Part shown: piece by piece, positions 1 to 6,700 of the stretch
Position numbering within the stretch: position 1 is the first letter of the stretch
Layout of the letters: every line of letters begins with the position of its first letter
Assembly: GCA_031279525.1 (NCBI GenBank)
Contig: JAITIH010000024.1
Location: forward strand, 1-6,986
From: Deltaproteobacteria bacterium
GTDB lineage: Bacteria > Desulfobacterota > Desulfarculia > Adiutricales > Adiutricaceae
Direction: 5' to 3'
Length of the DNA: 6,986 nt
Position numbers and translations under genes: made by a program
Notes under the pieces: generated by a model
Databases searched by the model: none
What the model was told of the DNA's origin: nothing
Seen by the model: only the letters and a program-made list of their open reading frames with translations

Positions 1-67
1 AGGTCGTGACCAGGATCATGCCCGAACGGGACCCGCTGGAAAGGGCGTTGGGAGTTACGGCGTTCAT
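1..67 (-). CDS. N-terminus of a PilX-like minor pilus assembly protein (partial)
   Basis: Only the first 22 codons are present; the gene runs off the left edge. ATG is at 67-65. It is preceded by a strong Shine-Dalgarno GGAGG (complement of 73-77) with a 5-base spacer, which makes the start convincing. The visible peptide begins MNAVTPNALSSGSRSG and continues MILVTT. A basic, polar leader, then Arg-x-Gly followed at once by a hydrophobic run, resembles PilX N-terminal regions (typically RGxxLVxxL), which lack the Glu+5 of ordinary prepilins. PilX is also the minor-pilin gene missing from the rest of this cluster. It lies 26 bases after the pilV stop, so co-transcription is likely. The PilX assignment is inference from a very short peptide and position; another membrane-anchored pilus protein is possible. 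Confidence 0.6.
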   Translation of the reverse strand, partial: MNAVTPNALSSGSRSGMILVTT

Positions 68-72
68 TGTGG

Positions 73-77
73 CCTCC
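73..77 (-). promoter_or_regulatory. Shine-Dalgarno of the partial left-edge gene
   Basis: GGAGG on the minus strand, 5 bases before the ATG at 67-65. It is among the strongest ribosome binding sites in the window and is the main evidence that a further gene starts here. Confidence 0.75.
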
Positions 78-93
78 AGGCTATGACGGCGCC

Positions 94-525
94 TTAGTCG
101 TCCGCGTGATCGACGATGCTTAAATAAGAGATGGTTAAAGGCGATTTATTGGCTTTGACCGTCACCCGAACCTCGTCCGTTTTAGACGACGGGGTTTTAA
201 GGTTAATTACGGTCTCCCTAGTGAAAAAAGCCTGGGCCTCGGTGGAGCAGCTTAGGCCATTTTTATCGAAAAACTCGGTAATCGTGGTCGATGAGCCCGA
301 AAAGGTGGGCATGAAGGACCTTATTTCCTCGATTTTCGAGTCGGCCAGAAAGACGGCCTGGAACTGGATCTCGTTGAACGAGCCGCTACGTAAGGCCGCG
401 GTGTTCATGGAAATGGCGGCGAAAAAGCCCATGAGGATGACTAGTAAGGCGAAAAGCGTCTCTAATAGAGTAAAGCCAGGTTTTTGGCTTTTAAGGCTTA
501 GGCTGACTAAAGGAGACTGTTTCAT
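94..525 (-). CDS. pilV: PilV-type minor prepilin
   Basis: Small minor pilin, 143 residues as called. The leader is 17 residues (MKQSPLVSLSLKSQKPG) and cleavage is expected between Gly17 and Phe18. The mature protein starts FTLLE, with Glu22 at +5, followed by a hydrophobic helix to about residue 40. The segment at about 57-70 (AVFLADSKIEEIRS) matches the A...LA..KIEEIR pattern of PilV proteins. The C-terminus is a short globular domain with a single Cys (Cys93). The frame is open upstream to a TTG at 612, but ATG 525-523 gives a normal leader length and has a weak GGGGAA site about 7 bases upstream. PilD should cleave and N-methylate it. In known systems PilV acts with the other minor pilins to prime the pilus in the inner membrane. 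The gene is clearly less GC-rich than pilY1. Confidence 0.88.
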   Translation of the reverse strand: MKQSPLVSLSLKSQKPGFTLLETLFALLVILMGFFAAISMNTAALRSGSFNEIQFQAVFLADSKIEEIRSFMPTFSGSSTTITEFFDKNGLSCSTEAQAFFTRETVINLKTPSSKTDEVRVTVKANKSPLTISYLSIVDHADD

Positions 526-662
526 CTTAATTCCCCGCGTAGGATAGCCATCGTTTATTTGGCCGCTGGCTAAAAGCCCCGCGTTTAATGTTTGGGTAAA
601 GCCGCGATCCAATGGATTTTGGCGAAATTATCGCGAGCGAGGCCAGCCGAAAAAAGGGTCAT
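526..662 (-). other. 137-base intergenic gap between the GspH/FimT gene and pilV
   Basis: No supported gene. The gap holds one copy of the 14-base motif (631-644), a perfect 4-base-stem palindrome ATCCAATGGAT (607-617), and GGCT-AAA-AGCC (568-578). An 8-base direct repeat CCCCGCGT occurs at 533-540 and 577-584; the copy nearer pilV overlaps its weak ribosome binding site. No stem followed by a T-run on the minus strand is seen, so read-through into pilV is likely. Confidence 0.5.
631..644 (-). repeat. Intergenic 14-base motif, copy A
   Basis: Minus strand GGCCTCGCTCGCGA. It lies about 20 bases after the stop of the GspH/FimT gene. It shares 13 identical bases with copy B (1443-1456), which lies in the preceding gap. 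Function unknown. Confidence 0.55.
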
Positions 663-1325
663 TTAGACGCTCTCGTCTTTAAGCCTCACGTTCCCGGTGC
701 TGTTAATGACGTCCAAGGTCCAGCCTGGCAAGGACTGTTTGCGATCGCTGGCCAAATGGAGGGAGATTTTGCTGTAGGTGATGGCTTCCCCGCTGGGCAC
801 GTAAACCACCACCACGCTGTCGCCGGCGAAGCCGTCTTCGTTGTAGACCCCGTAAGTCCGGGGCCCACTCCCGTTCATGGAATAAAAGCCGTTGAAAAAA
901 CTTTTATAGTGATCGAATTGCTCGCGCTTTGACGTATACACTGATTTATAAGTCGGCACGGTCGAGCTGTTAAGCTCGATTTTGCCGTTCGGGATCTCAA
1001 GCCAACGCCGGACCACGCCCGAGTCGTCGTAGACCGCCAACTCCACGTCAAGGCGGCAAGGGTTCTTTTTGCCCCCGTAATTGAGGGTCTCCGCGGTGCA
1101 GTCCAGCAAAACTCGCGTCGGCCGATTATAGTTAGAGGCCACCTGACGGGCCCTCTGCAAGGCGAACATGATTTTCCGGCCGTCGGCCTTAAGGTCCACG
1201 TTTGGCACGAGGGTTATATAAGTGGGGATGGCGATACCGAGCAGCACGCCTAAAATCGCCACGACCACTATCATCTCTACGAATGAAAACCCCGCCGGGC
1301 TTCGTTTGACAATCGCGTAGCTCAT
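663..1325 (-). CDS. GspH/FimT-family minor prepilin (pseudopilin)
   Basis: Type IV pilin-like protein of 220 residues. The leader is 12 residues (MSYAIVKRSPAG) with cleavage expected before Phe13. The mature protein begins FSFVE, placing Glu17 at +5, followed by a hydrophobic helix to about residue 35. The following helix (about 46-64, ADGRKIMFALQRARQVAS) matches the region after the N-terminal helix in GspH/FimT/FimU proteins, where an amphipathic stretch ends in QxARxxA. The C-terminal part is a beta-rich domain ending ISLHLAS...VINSTGNVRL, like the GspH domain end. Cys76 and Cys90 could form a disulfide. ATG 1325-1323 is preferred over the upstream ATG at 1343 because GGAG sits 6 bases before it, while the 1343 start has no clear site and would lengthen the leader. 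It is on the long side for the family. Within a pilW/pilV/pilY1 cluster the role is most likely a FimU/FimT-like core minor pilin rather than a type II secretion component. Confidence 0.88.
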   Translation of the reverse strand: MSYAIVKRSPAGFSFVEMIVVVAILGVLLGIAIPTYITLVPNVDLKADGRKIMFALQRARQVASNYNRPTRVLLDCTAETLNYGGKKNPCRLDVELAVYDDSGVVRRWLEIPNGKIELNSSTVPTYKSVYTSKREQFDHYKSFFNGFYSMNGSGPRTYGVYNEDGFAGDSVVVVYVPSGEAITYSKISLHLASDRKQSLPGWTLDVINSTGNVRLKDESV

Positions 1326-1331
1326 GTCTAT

Positions 1332-1335
1332 CTCC
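1332..1335 (-). promoter_or_regulatory. Shine-Dalgarno deciding the GspH/FimT start
   Basis: Minus-strand GGAG, 6 bases before ATG 1325-1323. It lies inside the longer reading frame that opens at 1343 and supports the shorter product, whose leader also has the usual prepilin length. Confidence 0.7.
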
Positions 1336-1442
1336 AAAATCATAAAATGACGTTTAGAGGCCTTTTTTTGGAAAAATTGACGAATAAAAAATCGCGGTTC
1401 CTCGTTCGCCTCGGGGATAGCGTTTTCCTTATCGTCCGCTTT

Positions 1443-1460
1443 TCGCGAGCGAGGCTCGCG
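1443..1460 (-). repeat. Intergenic 14-base motif copy B within a perfect hairpin
   Basis: Minus strand AGCCTCGCTCGCGA (1443-1456). The arms CGCGAGC (1444-1450) and GCTCGCG (1454-1460) are perfectly complementary around a 3-base loop, giving a 7-base all-but-one GC stem. On the minus strand it is followed by AAAAGCGG, not by a T-run, so it is not a typical intrinsic terminator for the operon. It lies about 36 bases after the pilW stop. It could be an RNA processing or stability element, or a protein site; neither can be decided here. Confidence 0.55.
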
Positions 1461-1495
1461 TTCTTCGTTCGCCGCCCGAACTTCAAAGGAATGGC

Positions 1496-2563
1496 TTAAA
1501 AGTTCCTAAGGCTCACGATGGATTCCAAAGCCCGCCGGCGAAATGGGTCGGAGCCCACGGGCTTGTGATCCAAGGCCTGGATTCGGGGGTACTCGTTTAA
1601 GTAAGGATCCCGGGTTAAGGATTTGGAAACCAAGACGATCCGAGCCACTTTTAAGACGTTTTCCGGCTTGGAAAGGTCGTAGCCGGTTAAGCCTTGGACC
1701 AAGTTGGCTTCCACGGTCGGGTCGGCCTTGGCCACGGCGAAGGCCACCTGGAGGTCCTCAATGCCCTCGGCCAAAAGCTCGTTCGATTCTTGAAGGGTGT
1801 CCATGACCAAGGAGTCGGTGCTTGTGTCCACCCTAAAGGAGTGGACGTAAAGCCGGCGAACGTTGTAGACCAAACTGCCTTCGGGAAAATTGCTTCCCCC
1901 GCTTAGGTAGCCGGGCGGGAAGGAGCTTGGGGTCGAGCCCACTGAGACGTTGGGGAAGGCCGAGGCGTCGACCTTGGACTCTAAGACGACGGCTTGCCCG
2001 TTGTTGACCACGGCCAGATTGTCCCGAGGGGCCAAGACCTCCTTGTGGTCGATGGAGCTCGGGTATTCGATGATGGACGCGGGATCTAAGCGCAGGGTCG
2101 AGTCGTTGGCCGAGTAGGCCGACTCCAGCCGGCCTAAGGGGGCGGAAAACTCCGGGGCCAAGTAAGAGACGGTCAAGACGTCTGGGGCGTCGGAGTGGCC
2201 GTCGAACCAAACCGGCTGGACCCCAAAGGACGTGACGGCGGGGTCGTAGCGGAACCAGGCCACTGGATCCCCTTCATCGTTTTTGGTGTAGGCCAAGATC
2301 CTGCTATTTTGGCTCAAGCCCAAAAGGGAATAGCCGTTGCCGGCCATGCGCATGTCGCGGGAGATGAAGGTGATGGCCGATCGGAGGTTCAGCATCTGCT
2401 CGGCCAAAGAATCCTGCCTCACGTAACTGCGGGAGGTGGTGATATATATTAATAGGGCCATGGAGATGAGAATGGCTCCTAAAAGAATGACCGTTAATAG
2501 CTCGACTAAAGTAAGGCCCGGTTTGTCGCCAAAAGCCTTAGCCTTCGAGAGAGGGAGAGTCAT
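1496..2563 (-). CDS. pilW: PilW-type minor prepilin
   Basis: Large minor pilin of 355 residues. The leader ends AFGDKPG (Gly16). The mature protein starts LTLVE, so +1 is Leu rather than the commoner Phe, with Glu21 at +5, followed by a hydrophobic helix to about residue 41. Three regions match PilW: LNLRSAITFISRDMRMAGNG (about 58-77), the conserved helix ending RDxRMAG; LLAEGIEDLQVAF (about 263-275); and the C-terminal RRRALESIVSLRNF, matching the PilW ending RR...V.LRN. No cysteines are present. ATG 2563-2561 has GAGGA 8 bases upstream. PilW is a PilD-processed subunit of the minor-pilin priming complex and in known systems is closely associated with PilX and PilY1. The gene ends 170 bases before the preferred start of the GspH/FimT gene. 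Confidence 0.93.
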   Translation of the reverse strand: MTLPLSKAKAFGDKPGLTLVELLTVILLGAILISMALLIYITTSRSYVRQDSLAEQMLNLRSAITFISRDMRMAGNGYSLLGLSQNSRILAYTKNDEGDPVAWFRYDPAVTSFGVQPVWFDGHSDAPDVLTVSYLAPEFSAPLGRLESAYSANDSTLRLDPASIIEYPSSIDHKEVLAPRDNLAVVNNGQAVVLESKVDASAFPNVSVGSTPSSFPPGYLSGGSNFPEGSLVYNVRRLYVHSFRVDTSTDSLVMDTLQESNELLAEGIEDLQVAFAVAKADPTVEANLVQGLTGYDLSKPENVLKVARIVLVSKSLTRDPYLNEYPRIQALDHKPVGSDPFRRRALESIVSLRNF

Positions 2564-2574
2564 AATCCGAATCC

Positions 2575-2588
2575 TCGCGAAAGAGGCC
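2575..2588 (-). repeat. Intergenic 14-base motif, copy C
   Basis: Minus strand GGCCTCTTTCGCGA, just upstream of pilW. Its last two bases run into the GAGGA ribosome binding site of pilW (complement of 2572-2576), and its CCTC could pair with that GAGG. Eleven bases (2576-2586) are repeated exactly at 2630-2640. Confidence 0.45.
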
Positions 2589-2628
2589 GCCGCTAGCCGC
2601 CTATAGGGGCTACGGATAAAAGGTCTTG

Positions 2629-2642
2629 CCGCGAAAGAGGGC
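2629..2642 (-). repeat. Intergenic 14-base motif, copy D (diverged)
   Basis: Minus strand GCCCTCTTTCGCGG, 10 bases after the stop of the zinc-ribbon gene and 54 bases upstream of copy C on the minus strand. It shares CCTCTTTCGCG exactly with copy C. Confidence 0.4.
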
Positions 2643-2652
2643 CGGCCCCGAC

Positions 2653-3726
2653 CTAATTGGGCGGGAATAGCTCCACGTTAATAATTTCGGCGGAGCCGGG
2701 AACCGACACGATGGCCTCGCGCCCTTTCCATTCGATGGAAATCGAGGGGTTGGCCAATCTAGAGTTGTAACAATGGCCGATCAAGGAGACTCCGGCCTTT
2801 TTGCTGGCGTTTAAGGTTAGGCTCGTGAACTCTTGGCACTCACTGGGGGCGAGCCTGGCCACCGCGTGCTTAAAAAGCCTGGACGCGTACCCAGAGTAAT
2901 CGATCGAGTAATTGGACAAATACTTGTCTCGGGACCAACGTTTAAAATTTAAAAGGTCCGCCTTAAAGTCCGTCTCCCGATAGGGGCGGCGCTCACCGAC
3001 TTCCGTGGCCAAAGGCGAGGCCTCAGCCAGGCTCGCGGCTCCCCGCCAGGAGTGGATCAAAAGATAGGCGTACAAGCCAAAGGCGACTAAGATCGCGGCG
3101 GCCACGGCCAGGGCGAGCCGACGTTTTTGGCCGGACGAGGCGCCTTGGACCCCGATTTCGTAGAGCTGGGCCATCTTGTCCACTTTCAGGATCAAGCGGC
3201 TTTTGACTCGGGACGGCTTGAACTGAGAGTCTTTCGGCCTCACGTCGTAGGAGACGAAGGCCGGATTGGCCAGGGCCAGGAATTTTTCCCCGCAGTGGGG
3301 ACAGACGACCCAGGCGTCGCGGCCGTCGGCCAGGTCGACGGACGTGGGGGCAAGGCAGCTAGGGCAGAAGACTTCCCGCCTTTTGGCCTGGCTGGCCGCC
3401 TGTCCATTGGTCTGACCGGCCGCCTGGCCGTTGGTCTGACCGGCCGCCTGGCCGTTGGCCTGGCTCGCCGCCGGGTCGCCCGGCCAAGGCCCAGAAGCCA
3501 AGGGGCTCGCCTGGCCTTTTAGGGGCGAGGCGGGGGCGTGGGGCCGCACGACGAGCTTGGCTCGGCAGTAGCCACAGTCGAAGGTCAGGCCGTTGGCCGG
3601 AATCGGCTCCGCGATCCGGTACTTGGCCTGACATTTCGGGCAAGTCGCTATCTGGGCGGTCTCGGCCTTTTGGGGCCTCGGCCCTGGGCTAGGGCCGAGG
3701 CTAGAGTCGCCGTGGTTAACGGTCAT
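2653..3726 (-). CDS. Double zinc-ribbon (MJ0042-type) single-pass membrane protein, function unknown
   Basis: A 357-residue protein not matched to a named pilus gene. Ribbon 1 is C29-x2-C32...C51-x2-C54, with the CPKCxAKYRI context of MJ0042-type zinc ribbons. A low-complexity linker follows with three 8-residue repeats (about 88-111, GQTNGQAA). Ribbon 2 is C121-x2-C124...C142-x2-C145. One transmembrane helix lies at about 202-224, preceded by Lys-Arg-Arg, so the ribbons should be cytoplasmic and the C-terminus extracytoplasmic. That C-terminal region (about 225-357) has two cysteines (297, 319) that could form a disulfide. I prefer ATG 3726-3724 because CAGGAG lies 6 bases upstream. A longer start at 3771 overlaps the pilY1 stop (TAATG), has AGAGGA close by, and would add 15 residues. 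The stop is TAG. Placed between pilY1 and pilW, it is probably expressed with the pilins; a role in assembly or regulation is only a guess. Confidence 0.85.
   Translation of the reverse strand: MTVNHGDSSLGPSPGPRPQKAETAQIATCPKCQAKYRIAEPIPANGLTFDCGYCRAKLVVRPHAPASPLKGQASPLASGPWPGDPAASQANGQAAGQTNGQAAGQTNGQAASQAKRREVFCPSCLAPTSVDLADGRDAWVVCPHCGEKFLALANPAFVSYDVRPKDSQFKPSRVKSRLILKVDKMAQLYEIGVQGASSGQKRRLALAVAAAILVAFGLYAYLLIHSWRGAASLAEASPLATEVGERRPYRETDFKADLLNFKRWSRDKYLSNYSIDYSGYASRLFKHAVARLAPSECQEFTSLTLNASKKAGVSLIGHCYNSRLANPSISIEWKGREAIVSVPGSAEIINVELFPPN
3394..3465 (-). repeat. Three tandem 24-base repeats coding 8-residue units
   Basis: Three adjacent 24-base units (3394-3417, 3418-3441, 3442-3465) inside the zinc-ribbon gene. 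Neighbouring units differ at 2 and 3 positions. On the coding strand they give SQANGQAA, GQTNGQAA, GQTNGQAA. The unit is a multiple of three, so copy-number change would keep the frame and only lengthen the linker between the two ribbons. Confidence 0.9.
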
Positions 3727-3732
3727 AATTGA

Positions 3733-3737
3733 CTCCT
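3733..3737 (-). promoter_or_regulatory. Shine-Dalgarno deciding the zinc-ribbon protein start
   Basis: Minus-strand AGGAG (CAGGAG with the flanking base), 6 bases before ATG 3726-3724. It is better spaced than the AGAGGA in front of the upstream ATG at 3771. Confidence 0.65.
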
Positions 3738-3768
3738 GGCGAACAGGCCGCCCGGTCGCGGGCGCTGG

Positions 3769-3773
3769 CATTA
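3769..3773 (-). other. TAATG stop/start overlap at the end of pilY1
   Basis: The pilY1 stop TAA (3773-3771) shares one base with an ATG (3771-3769) that is in frame with the zinc-ribbon protein. Such overlaps often allow translational coupling. Either this ATG is used, or it helps ribosomes reach the better-placed start 45 bases on. Confidence 0.6.
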
Positions 3774-6700
3774 TTCCTCTAGAATGGAGTGGTCTAACAC
3801 TTCGCGCCAGGATACCACCCCTTTGGGAGTTTCCGCCACCGGCTCGACGTATGGCGGGGAGCCGCCGACGTTCCCTCCGTCTAAGGGGCTGTCCTTTTCG
3901 CTATGCCTTAAGTTGCCGCTGCCGCCCACCCCGGAGCTGGTGGTGGTGACGAAAGCCGTCTTGGATTGGCCGTTAATGTAAGTGGTGACCACCGTGGTCG
4001 CGACGTTCATGCCCTCGGAGTAGCCATAGTGGTCGGAAATGGGCTTCTCCCCGCCTATGCCCAGCATGTCCTGAGTCCGGTTGTAGGAGAGGAACAGGGC
4101 CGACCCCATGATCGGGGAAGGTAGGCCCGTGAAGGTGTCTAAGAGTATATGGTAACTCTTGCCGGCGCTGCCGCAGGAGACGTTTTCCGGCAAGAAGGAG
4201 CTAAAGGCCATGTGGGACTGGCCCCAGAAGATGGCGATGGCCGGCTGCTGAATGAGCATCTCGACGCTAAGGCCTCTCCACCAGTCGGTGCCGTCGTACT
4301 GGGGGTCGGCTGGGGTCCCGACCTCGGCGGAGTTTACGCTGGTCGAGTTGGCCGAAGTATGAAGGGCCTTTTTATAGCCGCCCGAGGCGGAGGAGGCTAT
4401 GTGCTGGGCCAGGCCGTCGTAGGAGCTAAGACTCGATCCACCGACGGCCAAGGAGGGGCTGACTCCGCCGGCCTGGCCTAAAACCCGGATCGAGCCGTCG
4501 GCGAAGACGTAGACGTTGGAGACGTCGACTAGAGTGGAGTCGGAGACCGTCTGAAAAGTCAAGGACCCATCGGAGTTGCGCGGCTCTTTGATCCCGTAGA
4601 GGTAATTAATATGGTTGAGCCGGCATTCTTTGGTGTTGCCCGCCCCCTCGCAGATGCGGGAGTCCTCGTCGTTCCAGTAGCGGCCGGTGCCAAAGACGAC
4701 CCAGACGTTGCCCAAGGTGTCGGTGGTGGCGTTGACCGCCGCGCTGACGGGCCGGTCGGCGTCGAAGAGGACCTTGAAGTTGCTGGCCCAAGAGGAGGGC
4801 GGCCCGGACATGTTGAGCCGCCAGACCCCGCCTTTGTCCAAATAGCCGTAGTTGGCGTAATTAGACGCTGAGCAGCGGTCTTTGGCGTTGGCGAAGTTTA
4901 GGAACGGGTCGACGTCGGTTTGGCTTTTCAGGCACAAGAGTCGATCGTCCGGGGCCGACTGGTTTAAACTAAAGTAGGCCAAAGTGTTGGTCCAGGACAC
5001 CACGCCATCGGCCGTGCGGGTGACCGTGTTGGCCGGAGCGATGGCGATGAAGGACTGGGCGATAAAGCTCTTGGGCCGGTCGCTTTCGATGACCTGGACC
5101 GAGGAGTTGTTGATCCCAGGGCCCTTAATGGCGTCGAAGACGAAGAGCTTGGCCGACTGGTTGCTGTAGCCCCGGTAGGCTAAGCGACCCTCGGGTCCGG
5201 GCTCGGTTTGGCCAGTGGCCGGTTGAAAGAGGTCGTAGGTCGGGCCGCTGCCCACCAGGATTTTCCATTCGTTGCCGTTCCGGCTGACCACCGGCCGGGC
5301 CACGACCAGGCCTAGCTGGGGATGGGAAAAGCGCCACAATAAGGTCGGCGGCTTGTCGGTGTCGGTCACGTCCAGGGCGAAGACCTCGGAGTAGGAGTAC
5401 TTGCCCGGGGCTTTGGAGGTCTGGGGCGAGAGCTCAATGGCCCGGCCGCCAAAGCGCAAGCCTACCAAGACCACGGTCCGCCACTGGTCGCCCCCGGACC
5501 GGCTAGCGTCTTTAATCTCGGCCACGTAGGGGGTCAAGTCGAGGAAGTAGCTGTGGGCGTAGTCTTCCCGGGCTAGCCACTGGAGGTGGGGCAGGATGGC
5601 CTGGGGGACGAAGCCCCACAGCTCCTGGCCGTCCGAGTTGACGTAGCCGTTCTTGCCGGCCGAGAAAGAGACGTGCTTGCCCAAGTTGACGGCCCTTAAG
5701 ATCCCGTCGTTGGCCCCGAGGATGGCGACGTTCCGGCGGTTTTTATGTTTGACCCGGTGAGCCCCAAAAGAGGAATCGCGGTACATGTCGTCAAAGCCGG
5801 AGAAGGGAGCCCCGACGATGACCGGCTGGGAGTTAATGATGTCGCCTAAGCGGCAGGTGATGACCCGGCCCTTGTCGCCGATCCATGGGGCCAGGGTCTG
5901 GCGGGACCGCATTTTATCCTGATCCCAGCCTAAGACGTACTCGATGAGGGCGGTGGCCGAGGCGGCGTCGGCGGTCATGAGCTTGGCGTAAATTTGTTTA
6001 GCCTTAGACGGGTTAAACCGGTTGGACTCGGAGAAAGCCATGGGGGTCGAGCCGGTGATCTCGTCGTGGTAGAAGTAGATATTTCGGCTTGCCAAGAGCT
6101 GGTCCTTGGTTTTGTAGGAGGCCAGGTTCTCGGCGAGGTTCCAGACCGTGTGGACGGCCTCTAAGGACAGGTATTGGCTGCGTTCGTAATCGACGCTGTT
6201 CTTGCCGGTTTGGTCGGGGAAGACCCGGACGATGGACTTTAAGTCGGATTTGTCCCGCACGTCCTGGCATTTTTTGGCCTCGCCCGAGTCGTAGATGTCG
6301 CCGCAGTTGACGAATTCAACGATCCAGTCCCCGGCCGAGCCTAAGCCGCGGGCCCCGCCGGGGGAGTCGCCAAAGCCGCACTCCACGTCCAAGATCCCGT
6401 TTTGGTTAGTGTCCTCGCGGAGGTTGCCGTAAGGGTCGACGAAGAGGGAGTAAGCCCCGCCAATCCATTTGACCTCGTTTTCCCCGGCCTCGGACCCAAA
6501 GGGGGTGTGGATGGTCTGGTAATAGGTCCTAATGGTGATGCCGCCGCCCATGACGGAGTTGATGGAAGCCGAGGACGAGGAGCCCACCGTAAGGTTGGAC
6601 ATGATTTTCTCGAAGGCCTCGATCAGCCGGTCTTTGAGCTGGGTTAAGTTGGCGGCGTAGAAATAGTTGTCCGGAATGCCGTCGCCGTTAGGGGCTGGGG

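Noticed and set aside
131..547. Plus-strand open frame of 138 codons opposite pilV
   Set aside because: It is antisense to a gene with a clear prepilin leader, and its product has no recognisable motif.
526..612. Longer PilV starting at TTG 612
   Set aside because: It would give a 46-residue leader and depends on a rare start codon; the ATG at 525 gives a normal 17-residue leader.
585..662. 25-codon minus-strand frame starting right after the GspH/FimT stop (TAAATG), MTLFSAGLARDNFAKIHWIA...
   Set aside because: No good ribosome binding site, no hydrophobic or pilin motif, and it overlaps the repeated intergenic motif. Coupled translation is possible but unsupported.
1444..1460. Hairpin as an intrinsic terminator after pilW
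   Set aside because: On the transcribed minus strand it is followed by AAAAGCGG, not a T-run. The later T-run near 1387-1392 has no adjacent stable stem.
663..2563. Type II secretion pseudopilin cluster instead of type IV pilus
   Set aside because: GspH-like proteins occur in both, but the PilW C-terminal signature and an adjacent pilY1 point to a type IV pilus.
3127..3522. Plus-strand open frame of 131 codons opposite the zinc-ribbon gene
   Set aside because: Product of reverse-strand GC bias; its repetitive Gly/Arg/Leu-rich peptide mirrors the 24-base repeats, and the minus frame has both zinc ribbons intact.
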